Source of the DNA: Bacillota bacterium
GTDB lineage: Bacteria; Bacillota; Clostridia; Lachnospirales; Anaerotignaceae
DNA length: 45,867 nt
Direction of reading: 5' to 3'
Assembly (NCBI GenBank): GCA_017534115.1
Contig: JAFWDD010000007.1
Coordinates: 1 to 45,867 of the forward strand
Shown: positions 24,718 through 32,902 of the stretch, one piece after another
How the letters are laid out: the number at the start of each line of letters is the position of its first letter
How positions within the stretch are numbered: the first letter of the stretch is position 1
Translations under genes and position numbers: made by a program
The notes under the pieces: model-generated
Databases searched by the model: none
Told to the model about the DNA's origin: nothing
The model's input: only the letters and a program-made list of their open reading frames with translations

Positions 24718-26292
24718 TTGAGTACAAAAAACCGTACCGCTGAAGAACAGCTTACTAACAATTACTGGGAATACATTTTCGGAATCACCAAAGCGGGATT
24801 TTTCGTAACCCTTCTGAACCCTTTCGAGGGCGCTGCGGAGCGCAAGCAGATTTTTGCCGAGCTTCCCGATGACATCAGCAAATTCAACGACCTGAGAAAC
24901 GATATAATCATTAATCTCAAGGACATCGTAAACGACAAGGAGCTTTCCGCAAAGAAATTCGAGGAATGCATGGAAGCGAGAAAGAAGATCGCGGCCTTTT
25001 CCGAAAGTATGCTGCCCTACGTTTCAGTTTGCTCCATTCCTCTGGAAAAATTAGAGGAAGAGGACCTTACAAGAGGTCTTGACGGCGGCGAGCTGGAAAG
25101 CAAAGAGCCCGATTACGTTTCCATTTACGACAAGTGCATGAAGCTTTTGGAAAACATCCCCAACACACAGTGGGAAAGCTATATCAAATGCAGACTTTTC
25201 GGCATTCTCCCCTTCGGCATGACAAAGGCTAAATTCTACGATATGCTGGGACAGGCCGCCGACACACTTACTGCGGGAAAAAACATCGCTTATGTGGACA
25301 AATTCTACCGTCTTCAGACCATAAACTACAATCCCAAAGGATATGAAGGCTTCGGAAAGAATTTCGCTTCCATTCTTAAGGATGTTGAAAGGATCTCAGC
25401 CCTCAACCCTGCGGACCTGACAGACGACGGTCTTATGGAGGCAAAGGACAGCATGGTAGAGACTGTGCAGTTCTTCAAATCAATAATCGAGAACATTGAC
25501 GAGCTTTACAAGGATTTAGGTCTTTTCGCCCTTATTTTCTGCCAGGGCTATGATTTCGAGACCCTTACAGGCGATGACCCCATTGTCCGCGACGAAGTTT
25601 ATTATGTTCAGGAAATCGTAAAAAAAGGCGGTTTCGATGAAAACGACATTCTTGAGGCGGACAAGGCCGACAGAATAAAAGAAGAAATTATCGACAATTT
25701 CTCCGCAATGATCGATTACGCGAGAAATACCCGTCAGAAAATCATGGAGCTTCACCGCTCATTCACAGGCACATACAAAGAAGGCCTCAGCAGAGTAATG
25801 GATTTCGCAAGCTTTGCCGAGAACCTTTATTACGGCAACGCGGAGGACGATTTCCTTGCTGTGAAGGAAAACGCAGGCGAGCTTGCCGATCTGGATTATC
25901 TTGAGGACTCCAAGGAGAATTTCATGAACGAGCTGAAGGCTTTCGCCGACAGCCTTTCTCCCGCGGACAGAAAGACCATGTACAGAAAGCTTATCTCCAC
26001 CCTGTATATTCCTATGGAAAAGGTTGAGTTCTGCGACTATTTTGTAAATGAGCTCAAGGGTATGGACGAAGGAAAGAGAAACATCGTTCTTCTGAAATTC
26101 GATAATATTCTGGACAACGAAATGGCCAGCAGCGATTCCTGCTCCTGCGGACATCACCACCACGATGAAGACCATGAATGCTGCTGCGGACACCACCATG
26201 ACGAGGACCACGAATGCTGCGGCAAACACCATCATGACGAAGACCACGAGTGCGAATGCGGACATCACCACGATGACGTGGAAACATTCTGA
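24718..26292 (+). CDS. Helical protein with C-terminal His/Cys metal-binding tail
   Basis: 524 residues from a TTG codon with GGAGGT nine bases upstream; no ATG fits. Residues about 1-470 are mainly alpha-helical, acidic and without signal peptide or transmembrane helix, and I cannot name the family. The last 50 residues (475-524) are a metal-binding tail: four units of CGHHH or GKHHH followed by DEDHEC or DD, with Cys pairs in CSC, CCC, CC and CEC. Such tails bind nickel, zinc or cobalt in metallochaperones. It is monocistronic, with its own promoter and a terminator at 26319-26354. A metal store or sensor is an inference from the tail only. Confidence 0.75.
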   Translation: MSTKNRTAEEQLTNNYWEYIFGITKAGFFVTLLNPFEGAAERKQIFAELPDDISKFNDLRNDIIINLKDIVNDKELSAKKFEECMEARKKIAAFSESMLPYVSVCSIPLEKLEEEDLTRGLDGGELESKEPDYVSIYDKCMKLLENIPNTQWESYIKCRLFGILPFGMTKAKFYDMLGQAADTLTAGKNIAYVDKFYRLQTINYNPKGYEGFGKNFASILKDVERISALNPADLTDDGLMEAKDSMVETVQFFKSIIENIDELYKDLGLFALIFCQGYDFETLTGDDPIVRDEVYYVQEIVKKGGFDENDILEADKADRIKEEIIDNFSAMIDYARNTRQKIMELHRSFTGTYKEGLSRVMDFASFAENLYYGNAEDDFLAVKENAGELADLDYLEDSKENFMNELKAFADSLSPADRKTMYRKLISTLYIPMEKVEFCDYFVNELKGMDEGKRNIVLLKFDNILDNEMASSDSCSCGHHHHDEDHECCCGHHHDEDHECCGKHHHDEDHECECGHHHDDVETF

Positions 26293-26318
26293 AACAAATT
26301 CAAAAATCAATAAAAATA

Positions 26319-26354
26319 CGCCCGGGGAAAACACAGGATCTTCGGGCGTTTTTT
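26319..26354 (+). terminator. Terminator of the His/Cys-tail gene
   Basis: CGCCCG and CGGGCG arms, extendable with G-U pairs, then six T. Confidence 0.75.
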
Positions 26355-26377
26355 GACAATAGGAAAGGAAAATCAAT

Positions 26378-26911
26378 ATGAAAGAGAAAATAGATTTAAA
26401 GGCATATACCGGCAAAATAGCGGAAGCTCTCCCCAAAGGCATACTGCTGAACACCAACGGCGACAAATTCAACACCATGGTGATCGGCTGGGGACATATT
26501 GGATTCATATGGGGCAGAGATACATTTGTGGCCTTTGTCCGCGAAAGCCGCTACACCAAAGCCCAGATCGACAAGACAGGCGAGTTCACCGTAAGCATTC
26601 CCGAGGGCAAGCCCGACGGCGGAATCATCAAAATCTGCGGTATGCAGTCCGGCAGAAACATGGACAAGGTAAAGGAAGCCGGCCTTACTCTTGAAGAACC
26701 CAGTGTAATCAAAACTCCGGGCATTAAGGAATTCCCCATTACCCTTGAATGCAGGGTCCTGTACTCCGGCAAAATCGAAATCTCCGCTCTTCCCGATGAT
26801 ATTCAGGAAAAAATGTATCCCCGGAACGTGGGAAGCGACAATCCTCTGGCAAACCGGGACGCTCATACAATGTATGTTGGGGAGATCGTGGACGCGTATA
26901 TTATAAAATAG
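26378..26911 (+). CDS. Flavin reductase family protein
   Basis: 177 residues with the split-barrel FMN-binding fold of the flavin reductase-like (DIM6/NTAB) family, which reduces flavin with NAD(P)H or binds FMN as a cofactor. The family features are KGILLNTNGDKFNTMVIGW near the start, the FVRESRYT segment contacting the flavin phosphate, and GEFTVSIP. The length is normal for a single domain. The ribosome site is AGGAAAGGA. It lies between two terminators and is thus an independent unit or a read-through product of the upstream gene. The partner enzyme cannot be told. Confidence 0.85.
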   Translation: MKEKIDLKAYTGKIAEALPKGILLNTNGDKFNTMVIGWGHIGFIWGRDTFVAFVRESRYTKAQIDKTGEFTVSIPEGKPDGGIIKICGMQSGRNMDKVKEAGLTLEEPSVIKTPGIKEFPITLECRVLYSGKIEISALPDDIQEKMYPRNVGSDNPLANRDAHTMYVGEIVDAYIIK

Positions 26912-26942
26912 CAAAATCCGGCTTTCGGACCGAGCTGTTTGA

Positions 26943-26968
26943 GACTCTCGAAAACGAGAGTCTTTTTT
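26943..26968 (+). terminator. Terminator of the flavin reductase gene
   Basis: GACTCTCG and CGAGAGTC around AAAA, then TTTTTT. Confidence 0.9.
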
Positions 26969-26979
26969 CCCCAAAATTT

Positions 26980-27363
26980 TCAGTCTTCCGGCAAATCGCG
27001 TTCTTTCAGTTTCCCTTCGTTTGCGTCTTTAATGGACTGAAGAAGCACCACCATATTCTCTTCCGAATAAAAGGGGTCTTCGGAATCAGATTCATCATCG
27101 TCAACAGCAATTAATTCGTGTTCATGGACATTTATGCCCTCTTCTATGTCCGCAATTGCCTGTCTGAGACTTTCCATGTTCTCTTCGCAGAAAAATGGAT
27201 CGTCCTCTGGCAAAATCCTGAAGGGAATCCGCTTTTCGCGGCCAACCTTCCTCGCGAACATGGCAAAGGCGTCTTCCATAGGAATACCCATATCCGAGCA
27301 GGCTTCCTCCATTTTGTCAAAAACATCCTTCTCCAGAAGGATTCTGTATTCTTTGTCAATCAT
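26980..27363 (-). CDS. RelB/DinJ-like antitoxin with duplicated tail, no toxin
   Basis: 127 residues from the ATG at 27363 (AAGGAG eight bases upstream; an in-frame GTG overlaps that site). Residues 1-50 are a RelB/DinJ ribbon-helix-helix DNA-binding domain (EDAFAMFARKVGREKRIPF). The toxin-wrapping tail occurs twice: DPFFCEENMESLRQAI (from 55) and DPFYSEENMVVLLQSI (from 96), each with a following acidic helix. No RelE/YafQ-type toxin is adjacent on either strand. It might neutralise a distant toxin, hold two toxin molecules, or have become a plain regulator. The domain call is firm; the function is inference. Confidence 0.8.
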   Translation of the reverse strand: MIDKEYRILLEKDVFDKMEEACSDMGIPMEDAFAMFARKVGREKRIPFRILPEDDPFFCEENMESLRQAIADIEEGINVHEHELIAVDDDESDSEDPFYSEENMVVLLQSIKDANEGKLKERDLPED

Positions 27364-27387
27364 AAAAATCACTCCTTTTTGCTGAAT

Positions 27388-27417
27388 TAAAAAAGCTCCC
27401 TCTTTCCAAAGGGAGCC
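27388..27417 (-). terminator. Terminator between the DUF1858 gene and the antitoxin gene
   Basis: Minus-strand GGCTCCCTTTGG and AGAGGGAGC arms followed by TTTTTT. Confidence 0.85.
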
Positions 27418-27433
27418 TCATGGCTTTTAACTC

Positions 27434-27658
27434 TTATTCATCTTCTTCTTTATATTTTTCCGCAAGATATTCGTTTATGTTAGTCACGATCATATCAGGG
27501 TCAACGCCGTGCACGAGTCCCGCTTCCTCAACAGTCTCGCCGACAGCGGAGATACATCCGATGCAGTGAAGTCCTTCTTTTAAGAGCAATAACTGGATAT
27601 CCTCGTCAATAAGCATTAAATCGCTGATAAACATATCCTTTGTAATCTGTGGTATCAT
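27434..27658 (-). CDS. DUF1858 domain protein
   Basis: A 74-residue protein wholly made of the DUF1858 domain, also found at the start of ScdA/Ric-like and hybrid-cluster-associated proteins. The hallmark is the pair Cys32/Cys35 in HCIGC, following the DEDIQLLLLKEGL helix. Stand-alone copies are common in anaerobes, where a redox or metal-handling role is suspected but unproven. The ribosome site GGAGGAG lies close to the ATG, and a TATAAT -10 box lies at 27713-27718 with a weak -35. It ends in its own terminator. Confidence 0.85.
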   Translation of the reverse strand: MIPQITKDMFISDLMLIDEDIQLLLLKEGLHCIGCISAVGETVEEAGLVHGVDPDMIVTNINEYLAEKYKEEDE

Positions 27659-27910
27659 GATAACTCCTCCATTTATATTGAAATTTTATTACGCAATTTG
27701 TAGTCCAAAAATATTATAGCGCATCGGGACGAAAAAATAAAGCAGAATTTGAAAAAGTAGGCTGTCTCCTGTTTTACCGCTGACCGCCGCCGCCGGAATA
27801 CACTATTCAAGAGGCGCTTTCAGTCCTTCAGCGACAGACTCATCCGTTCCTTTTCCCGAAAACAGGTATTCTGTCCCGTACCGATCACCCTGATTATTTT
27901 CCGCCGGATT
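27659..27910 (-). other. Intergenic region with possible coding remnant
   Basis: The DUF1858 gene's -10 box lies near its start. Next to the Nudix gene, 35 codons remain open in the same frame past the Nudix stop (27806-27910), reading like ordinary protein (GDRYGTEYLFSGKG). It has no start codon. It may be the tail of a formerly longer Nudix protein or chance. Confidence 0.3.
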
Positions 27911-28450
27911 TCATTTTTTATCCTCCAGATAAGCCTTATACATAAATACGGCCGCGACGGTTTTCGAGTCGTAAATTTTGCCTTCATAGACCAGATTTAT
28001 GGCTTCTTCCAGGGTATATTTCTCAATTTCAACAAACTCGTCCTCGTCAAGATGCTGCTGGGTCTTCTCCAGCTTTCCGGCTATATAAATGCTGATCTGT
28101 TCAGTGCATATGCCAACGGACGGTGTTATACGGACAAGGAATTTCAGGGGCTCAAGGCTCTTGTAGCCGATTTCCTCTTCCAGCTCCCTTGCGGCTGCGA
28201 CTGCGGGGTCCTCGTCAGGCTCAAGCATTCCCGCAGGAATCTCCAGACAAAGGTCTCTCGCGGCGTGGCGGTACTGGCGCACGAAGAAGATTTTTCCGTC
28301 CGCATCCTCAGCGATGACTGCGGCGGCGTGTCCTCTCAGCACGTACTCACGGGGAGCGGTTTTGCCGTTGGGCAGAGCGATGTCGTCACGATATACGTCG
28401 AACACTTTTCCTTTAAACATTAATTCCGATTTTACTGCGCGGTTTTCCAT
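27911..28450 (-). CDS. ADP-ribose pyrophosphatase (NudF-type Nudix hydrolase)
   Basis: 179 residues from the ATG at 28450 (AAAGAGGTG upstream); the frame runs on into repeat DNA, which is rejected as coding. Nudix enzymes of this group split ADP-ribose into AMP and ribose 5-phosphate. The Nudix box is complete: G, five residues, E, seven residues, REL-EEEIGY (GMLEPDEDPAVAAARELEEE region). The upstream REYVLRGHAAAV and downstream TPSVGICTEQISIYIA segments are typical of the ADP-ribose branch. The ribosome site is only about 10 bp from mosaic block D, so the promoter must lie within or beyond that repeat. Confidence 0.9.
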   Translation of the reverse strand: MENRAVKSELMFKGKVFDVYRDDIALPNGKTAPREYVLRGHAAAVIAEDADGKIFFVRQYRHAARDLCLEIPAGMLEPDEDPAVAAARELEEEIGYKSLEPLKFLVRITPSVGICTEQISIYIAGKLEKTQQHLDEDEFVEIEKYTLEEAINLVYEGKIYDSKTVAAVFMYKAYLEDKK

Positions 28451-28467
28451 AAAAACACCTCTTTCTG

Positions 28468-28796
28468 TATGCCTCCGGCGGCTCTCCGAGGGCTTAGAGC
28501 TCTGACTATGCCTCCGGCGGCTTAGGGCTCTTTCGGGTTCCCTGAAATGCTGGAGCGCAACATAGTGAAGCGTAAGCATTTTAGGGTGATCTCTGCCCTA
28601 AGAACCCGCAAGGGATTTCATCCCTTGACCCGTGTAATAAGCTAGGGTAATTTTTCGTGTATATTTAAGTTACTGTTGTATTAATTACTGCCGATAAACT
28701 ACGTTTACTGTCGTGCCGAAGGCACTTTATTGAATCCGCAAAGCGGATTCTGGCCGCAATTATTCATTATTCAATATTCATTATTCATTAAAACCT
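28468..28796 (+). repeat. Mini-hairpin mosaic block D
   Basis: Two GCC-TCC-GGC units, CTCTCCGAGGG, a long CATTT hairpin (28545-28592), AAGGGATTTCATCCCTT with tag near 28625, a long linker of about 85 bp, GTGCC-GAA-GGCAC and an AATCCGC palindrome, ending in an ATTATTC microsatellite (28756-28796). It fills the space between asnS and the Nudix gene. Confidence 0.9.
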
Positions 28797-28813
28797 ATCC
28801 GTGAGCCAGGAAA

Positions 28814-30208
28814 TCAGAATTCCGCGTTTTTAACCGTTCTGGGATAAGGAATAACGTCCCTGATATTCGCCATTCCGGTAACGTACATAACCAGTCTTTC
28901 AAAGCCCAGACCAAAGCCGGCGTGTCTCGTTCCGCCGTACTTCCTCAGGTTCAGGTACCACCAGTAGTCCTCCTGTTTAAGTCCCAGCTCGTTCATACGC
29001 GCTTCAAGGACCTCGTAACGCTCTTCCCTCTGGCTTCCGCCGATTATCTCGCCGATTCCGGGTACAAGCAGGTCCATAGCGGCAACAGTCTTTCCGTCGT
29101 CGTTAAGGCGCATATAGAAAGCCTTTATATCCTTGGGATAATCGATGAGGAACACAGGTTTTTTGTAGATCTCCTCTGTGATGTAACGCTCATGCTCCGT
29201 CTGAAGGTCGCAGCCCCAGCTTACGGGGTATTCGAATTCCTTGCCGCTTGCGATAAGCAGGTCGATAGCTTTTGTATATGAAACACGCTCAAAGTCGTTT
29301 TCAACGATGTTTTTCAGTCTGTCGATGAGACCCTTGTCCACAAACTGGTTGAAGAAAGCCATTTCCTCGGGTGCGTTCTCCAGAACGTAGTTTATTACAT
29401 ATTTAAGAAGGTCCTCCGCAAGGTCCATGTCGTCGTTCAGGTCGGCGAACGCCATTTCGGGCTCCATCATCCAGAATTCAGCAGCATGACGGGCTGTATT
29501 GGAGTTCTCGGCGCGGAATGTGGGTCCGAAAGTATAGATATTTCTGAACGCGAGAGCGTAAGTCTCTCCGCTGAGCTGTCCGCTTACGGTGAGGTTTGTC
29601 TCTTTGCCGAAAAAGTCCTTGGAATAGTCGATTGAGCCGTCCTCAAGGCGAGGAGGATTCTCCATGTCAAGTGTGGTTACACGGAACATTTCGCCTGCGC
29701 CTTCGCAGTCGCTGCCTGTGATAATGGGTGTATGCACGTACACGAATCCGCGCTCGTTGAAGAATTTATGGATGGCGAACGCCAGTAGACTGCGCACGCG
29801 GAATGTTGCGGCGAATGTGTTTGTTCTGGGACGGAGATACGCTATCTGGCGCAGGAAATCGAATGAGTGTCTCTTCTTCTGAAGAGGGTAATCGGGTGTG
29901 GACGCGCCTTCTATCTCGATGGTTTGCGCCTTCAGCTCAAAGGGCTGTTTTGCGCCCGGTGTAAGCTCCAGAACGCCTTCTGCGATAATTGCGCTGCCTA
30001 CGTTTATTTTGGATATTTCCGAAAAGTTAGCGGTTTTGCCGTCCTCGGAAACGATCTGCAGGTTCTTGAAGAAGCTGCCATCGTTGAGCTCGATGAATCC
30101 CAGTGATTTGGATGCGCGGGATGTACGGATCCAGCCGCCTACTTTAATGGTTTTTCCTGCGTATTCCTCTGTGTTTTTATATATATCCCTAATTGTAATA
30201 AGTTTCAT
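28814..30208 (-). CDS. asnS: Asparagine--tRNA ligase
   Basis: 464 residues, the standard length for bacterial AsnRS, a class IIb synthetase that charges tRNA-Asn. An N-terminal OB-fold anticodon-binding domain (about 1-100, [17 protein letters not shown]) is followed by the class II core: motif 2 around [21 protein letters not shown] and motif 3 [15 protein letters not shown] near the end. The short loop [13 protein letters not shown] distinguishes it from AspRS. No T-box leader is seen upstream; mosaic block E starts about 20 bp beyond the start codon. It is monocistronic, flanked by two plus-oriented mosaics. Confidence 0.96.
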   Translation of the reverse strand: MKLITIRDIYKNTEEYAGKTIKVGGWIRTSRASKSLGFIELNDGSFFKNLQIVSEDGKTANFSEISKINVGSAIIAEGVLELTPGAKQPFELKAQTIEIEGASTPDYPLQKKRHSFDFLRQIAYLRPRTNTFAATFRVRSLLAFAIHKFFNERGFVYVHTPIITGSDCEGAGEMFRVTTLDMENPPRLEDGSIDYSKDFFGKETNLTVSGQLSGETYALAFRNIYTFGPTFRAENSNTARHAAEFWMMEPEMAFADLNDDMDLAEDLLKYVINYVLENAPEEMAFFNQFVDKGLIDRLKNIVENDFERVSYTKAIDLLIASGKEFEYPVSWGCDLQTEHERYITEEIYKKPVFLIDYPKDIKAFYMRLNDDGKTVAAMDLLVPGIGEIIGGSQREERYEVLEARMNELGLKQEDYWWYLNLRKYGGTRHAGFGLGFERLVMYVTGMANIRDVIPYPRTVKNAEF

Positions 30209-30229
30209 AGTTATATGTTCCTTTCTGTC

Positions 30230-30518
30230 TATATTTAGCTCTGGCTATGCCTCCGGCGGCTCAGGGGCTCTGCCCCTAAGAACCCCGTTTAGGGCTCTGC
30301 CCTAAAAACCCGCTTAAGGCTCTGCCTTAAGAATCCGCAAGGGATTTCATCCCTTGACCCATGTAATAAGTTTTGTCAGGTTATTGGCTATACTTAAGTT
30401 ATCGTAATATTAATTATTGCCGATAAACTATGTTTACTATCGTGCGAAGCACTTTAATTAAATCCGCTCAGGCGGATTTTCACCTTAATTATTCATTATT
30501 CACTATTCATTATTCATT
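30230..30518 (+). repeat. Mini-hairpin mosaic block E
   Basis: CTATGCCTCCGGCGG, GGGGC-TCT-GCCCC, AGGGC-TCT-GCCCT, AAGGGATTTCATCCCTT with tag variant CCATGTAATAAG near 30360, a long linker like block D, a shortened GTGC-GAA-GCAC stem, an AATCCGC palindrome and an ATTATTC microsatellite (30487-30518). Confidence 0.9.
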
Positions 30519-30540
30519 GACATTTTCGTCAGAAAATGTC
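30519..30540. repeat. Palindrome spanning the exonuclease III stop codon
   Basis: GACATTTTC, loop GTCA, GAAAATGTC: perfect 9-bp arms with the stop codon in the loop. One arm encodes the last residues of the protein. Confidence 0.85.
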
Positions 30541-31281
30541 CACCTCCACCGGGCAGTGGTCGCTGCCGTAGACATCGGTGAGTATTTTGGCATCCTTCAG
30601 GTCCTTCCGCAGGGCCTCGGACACGAGGAAATAGTCGATCCTCCATCCGGCGTTCTTTTCTCTGGCCCTGAACCGGTAGCTCCACCAGCTGTAAACGCCT
30701 TCCAGATCCGGATAAAAGTGGCGGAATGTATCCACAAACCCCGATTCCGTCAGAGCGGTAAATTTTGCTCGCTCCTCATCAGTGAAGCCGGCGTTTTTCC
30801 GGTTGGTTTTGGGGTTTTTCAGGTCGATCTCCTTATGGGCCACATTCAGGTCGCCGCAGACAATGACGGGCTTTTTCTCTTCCAGCTTTTTCAGGTAGGC
30901 TAAAAACGCGTCTTCCCATTCCATGCGGTAATCCAGACGTTTCAGTCCGTCTTGGGAGTTGGGCGTATACACCGTCACATGATAGAAATCATCAAACTCG
31001 CAGGTAATGACCCTGCCTTCCGTGTCATGCTCCTCAATGCCCAGGCCGTAGGAAACGGAAAGCGGTTCCTTTTTCGTGAATGTCGCCACGCCGGAATATC
31101 CCTTCTTTTTGGCGTAATTCCAATAGGAAAAATATCCCTCGGGGGCAAAATCTATCTGACCCGCCTGAAGCTTCGTTTCCTGAACGGAAAAAATATCCGC
31201 GTCGATCTCCGAGAAAAACTCGGCGAAACCTTTTCCCATGCAGGCGCGGAGCCCGTTTACGTTCCAAGAAATCAGTTTCAT
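30529..31281 (-). CDS. xth: Exodeoxyribonuclease III
   Basis: 250 residues from the ATG at 31281 (AAAGGATG upstream; earlier in-frame Mets have no ribosome site). It is an Xth-family AP endonuclease and 3'-to-5' exonuclease of base-excision repair. It has [13 protein letters not shown] at the start, FSVQETKLQ (metal-binding Glu), [15 protein letters not shown] (substrate loop) and the terminal [11 protein letters not shown] with the catalytic Asp-His. A sigma-A promoter precedes it. Its stop codon lies in the loop of a mini-palindrome, next to mosaic block E. Confidence 0.95.
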   Translation of the reverse strand: MKLISWNVNGLRACMGKGFAEFFSEIDADIFSVQETKLQAGQIDFAPEGYFSYWNYAKKKGYSGVATFTKKEPLSVSYGLGIEEHDTEGRVITCEFDDFYHVTVYTPNSQDGLKRLDYRMEWEDAFLAYLKKLEEKKPVIVCGDLNVAHKEIDLKNPKTNRKNAGFTDEERAKFTALTESGFVDTFRHFYPDLEGVYSWWSYRFRAREKNAGWRIDYFLVSEALRKDLKDAKILTDVYGSDHCPVEVDIF

Positions 31282-31332
31282 AAAATCATCCTTTTCATCC
31301 CGTTTCATCATCGGGAAAATATGCTACCTTAT

Positions 31333-31361
31333 ATAATAACAAAATTGCGGATAAAAACCAA
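31333..31361 (-). promoter_or_regulatory. Sigma-A promoter of the exonuclease III gene
   Basis: Minus-strand TTGGTT (31356-31361), 17-nt spacer, TATTAT (31333-31338). Confidence 0.6.
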
Positions 31362-31377
31362 CAATTTTATTAAACTC

Positions 31378-31406
31378 TTGATATATTTTTTTTAAAATGT
31401 TAGTAT
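31378..31406 (+). promoter_or_regulatory. Sigma-A promoter of the carbon-nitrogen hydrolase gene
   Basis: TTGATA, 17-nt spacer, TAGTAT. It is divergent from the exonuclease promoter, 17 bp away. Confidence 0.6.
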
Positions 31407-31459
31407 TTATTAGTTGGATGCACCGATTTGAGGATTTTTTTCGGGAAGGAGGATGCGCC

Positions 31460-32299
31460 ATGCGGGTTGCAATGGCCCAGACGGCAATTAAGTTCGAGGA
31501 CAAGGAATACAACCGCGCCAAGGCTTTGGAGATGTTCGAAAAAGCGCAGGGTAACGCGGATTTTATCATATTTCCGGAGATGTGTCTCACCGGATTTTCA
31601 ATGCACACGGAGCGAATAGGCGAAAGGCCGGATAATTACGAAACTCTTGAGTTTTTCCGTCAGTGCGCCGTAAAGTACAAAATAGCGGTATGCTTCGGCA
31701 TGGTGCGCCTTGTGGACGGAAAGGCCTATAATTCCGCGGTAATTATTGACAAGGACGGAAACGCGTCGGATTTTTACGATAAGATCCATCCCTTTTCGGG
31801 AGGACGCGAGGGACAGTTTTACACCGGCGGAGACCATGTTATCGCGGTAAAAATCGGAAAACTGAACGTGAGCCCTTTCATATGCTACGATCTGCGGTTT
31901 CCGGAGCCTTTTCAGGCGGCCTCCGAAAAATGCGAATTTCTTGTGGTAATCGGGAACTGGCCATATATCAGGCAGGATTTCATCGCGCCTCTGCTTCGGG
32001 CGAGAGCTATTGAGAATCAGTCCTACACCTGTTTTGTCAACACAACGGGCTTTGACGGAAAGATACTTTACGGCGGCGGAAGCGTTGCTTTTACGCCCTT
32101 AGGTGAGAAGGTTATTGAGGCCGGAGAGGAAGAAGGGCTGTATATTTTCCAGCTGGACGAGAACAAGCCCCGTGTATTCAGGGGTGATTTCAACATGAAG
32201 GCGGACAGGCGGAATGATGTTTATGTCAGGCTTTTATCGGAGATTAAACCGGTGGAGAAAGTGTCGTGGCAGGCGGACGTGTTTGAATTTAATGAATAG
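31460..32299 (+). CDS. Carbon-nitrogen hydrolase (omega-amidase/NIT2-like)
   Basis: 279 residues from the ATG at 31460, which follows GGAAGGAGG. It belongs to the nitrilase superfamily with the Glu-Lys-Cys triad: Glu40 in FIIFPEMCLTGF, Lys108 in YDKIHPF and Cys142 in SPFICYDLRFPE. The sequence around the Cys (CYDLRFPEPF) is that of the omega-amidase and Nit2/YafV branch, which hydrolyses alpha-keto acid amides such as 2-oxoglutaramate. Exact substrate assignment is uncertain. It has its own promoter. Block F begins a few bases past the stop. Confidence 0.88.
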   Translation: MRVAMAQTAIKFEDKEYNRAKALEMFEKAQGNADFIIFPEMCLTGFSMHTERIGERPDNYETLEFFRQCAVKYKIAVCFGMVRLVDGKAYNSAVIIDKDGNASDFYDKIHPFSGGREGQFYTGGDHVIAVKIGKLNVSPFICYDLRFPEPFQAASEKCEFLVVIGNWPYIRQDFIAPLLRARAIENQSYTCFVNTTGFDGKILYGGGSVAFTPLGEKVIEAGEEEGLYIFQLDENKPRVFRGDFNMKADRRNDVYVRLLSEIKPVEKVSWQADVFEFNE

Positions 32300-32306
32300 T
32301 GAATAT

Positions 32307-32720
32307 CTCTCCGAGGGCTTAGGGCTCTGCCCTAAGAACCCGGTTTTTTACTTGGGGCTCTGCCCCAAACCCCGCAAATAATCGGGGTTCCCGAAATGCT
32401 GAAGCAAAACGCAGTGAAGCGGAAGCATTTTGGGATAAAACTTCGCCCCTTGACCCGTGTAGTAAGTTAAGGGAAGTTTTTCGGCTATATTTAAGTTATA
32501 GTAATATAAATTATCATCGATAAACTATATTTATTATCGTGCCGAAGGCACTTTTATTGAATCCGACTTCAGGCGGATTCTGACCTAAGCTACGCTTGCG
32601 CAATTTAGCTGCTCGAAGAGCAATTTAGCTGACCGCAGAGCAATTTAGCTCGGCTGAAAGGCGAATTTAGCTTCACTGCCCCGTTACGAAACTCTTTAAT
32701 GGATCCGCAAAGCGGATTCT
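32307..32720 (+). repeat. Mini-hairpin mosaic block F
   Basis: CTCTCCGAGGG, AGGGC-TCT-GCCCT, GGGGC-TCT-GCCCC, long CATTT hairpin (32388-32437), tag near 32450, a long linker like blocks D and E, GTGCC-GAA-GGCAC, a tandem array with TGCTC-GAA-GAGCA (32610-32622) and partly broken stems, then another AATCCGC palindrome. No gene is seen in 32300-32902. Confidence 0.9.
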
Positions 32721-32752
32721 GACCACTGAATTTCAGTTTAATATGGATATGA

Positions 32753-32800
32753 CAAAAAATCCGCAGTCCACGAAAACTCCGTCCGGCTGCGGATACTTTT
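32753..32800. terminator. Hairpin with A- and T-runs
   Basis: ATCCGCAG and CTGCGGAT arms flanked by AAAAAA and TTTTTTT, so it could stop transcripts from either side. Confidence 0.65.
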
Positions 32801-32857
32801 TTTCTATTACTTATACCCTTTCATCGGCATGAACACTGATTCAACTTTCATTTTAAC

Positions 32858-32887
32858 AAAAATAAAAACACCGCTTCATTTTGGTGT
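32858..32887 (-). terminator. Terminator of the flavoprotein gene
   Basis: Minus-strand ACACC and GGTGT arms followed by TTTTTATTTTT, 16 bp past the stop. Confidence 0.6.
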
Positions 32888-32902
32888 CGTACTAAAATCT
32901 AT

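Noticed and set aside
28450..28579. Longer N-terminus for the Nudix protein
   Set aside because: The extra 43 codons lie in mosaic block D, and the ATG at 28450 has a proper ribosome site.
28622..28660. The tag TTGACC as a -35 box of a repeat-borne promoter
   Set aside because: A good -10 hexamer at 16-18 nt appears in only one or two copies (TAATTT in block D). In blocks G and J the TATAAT-like stretch is about 29 nt away.
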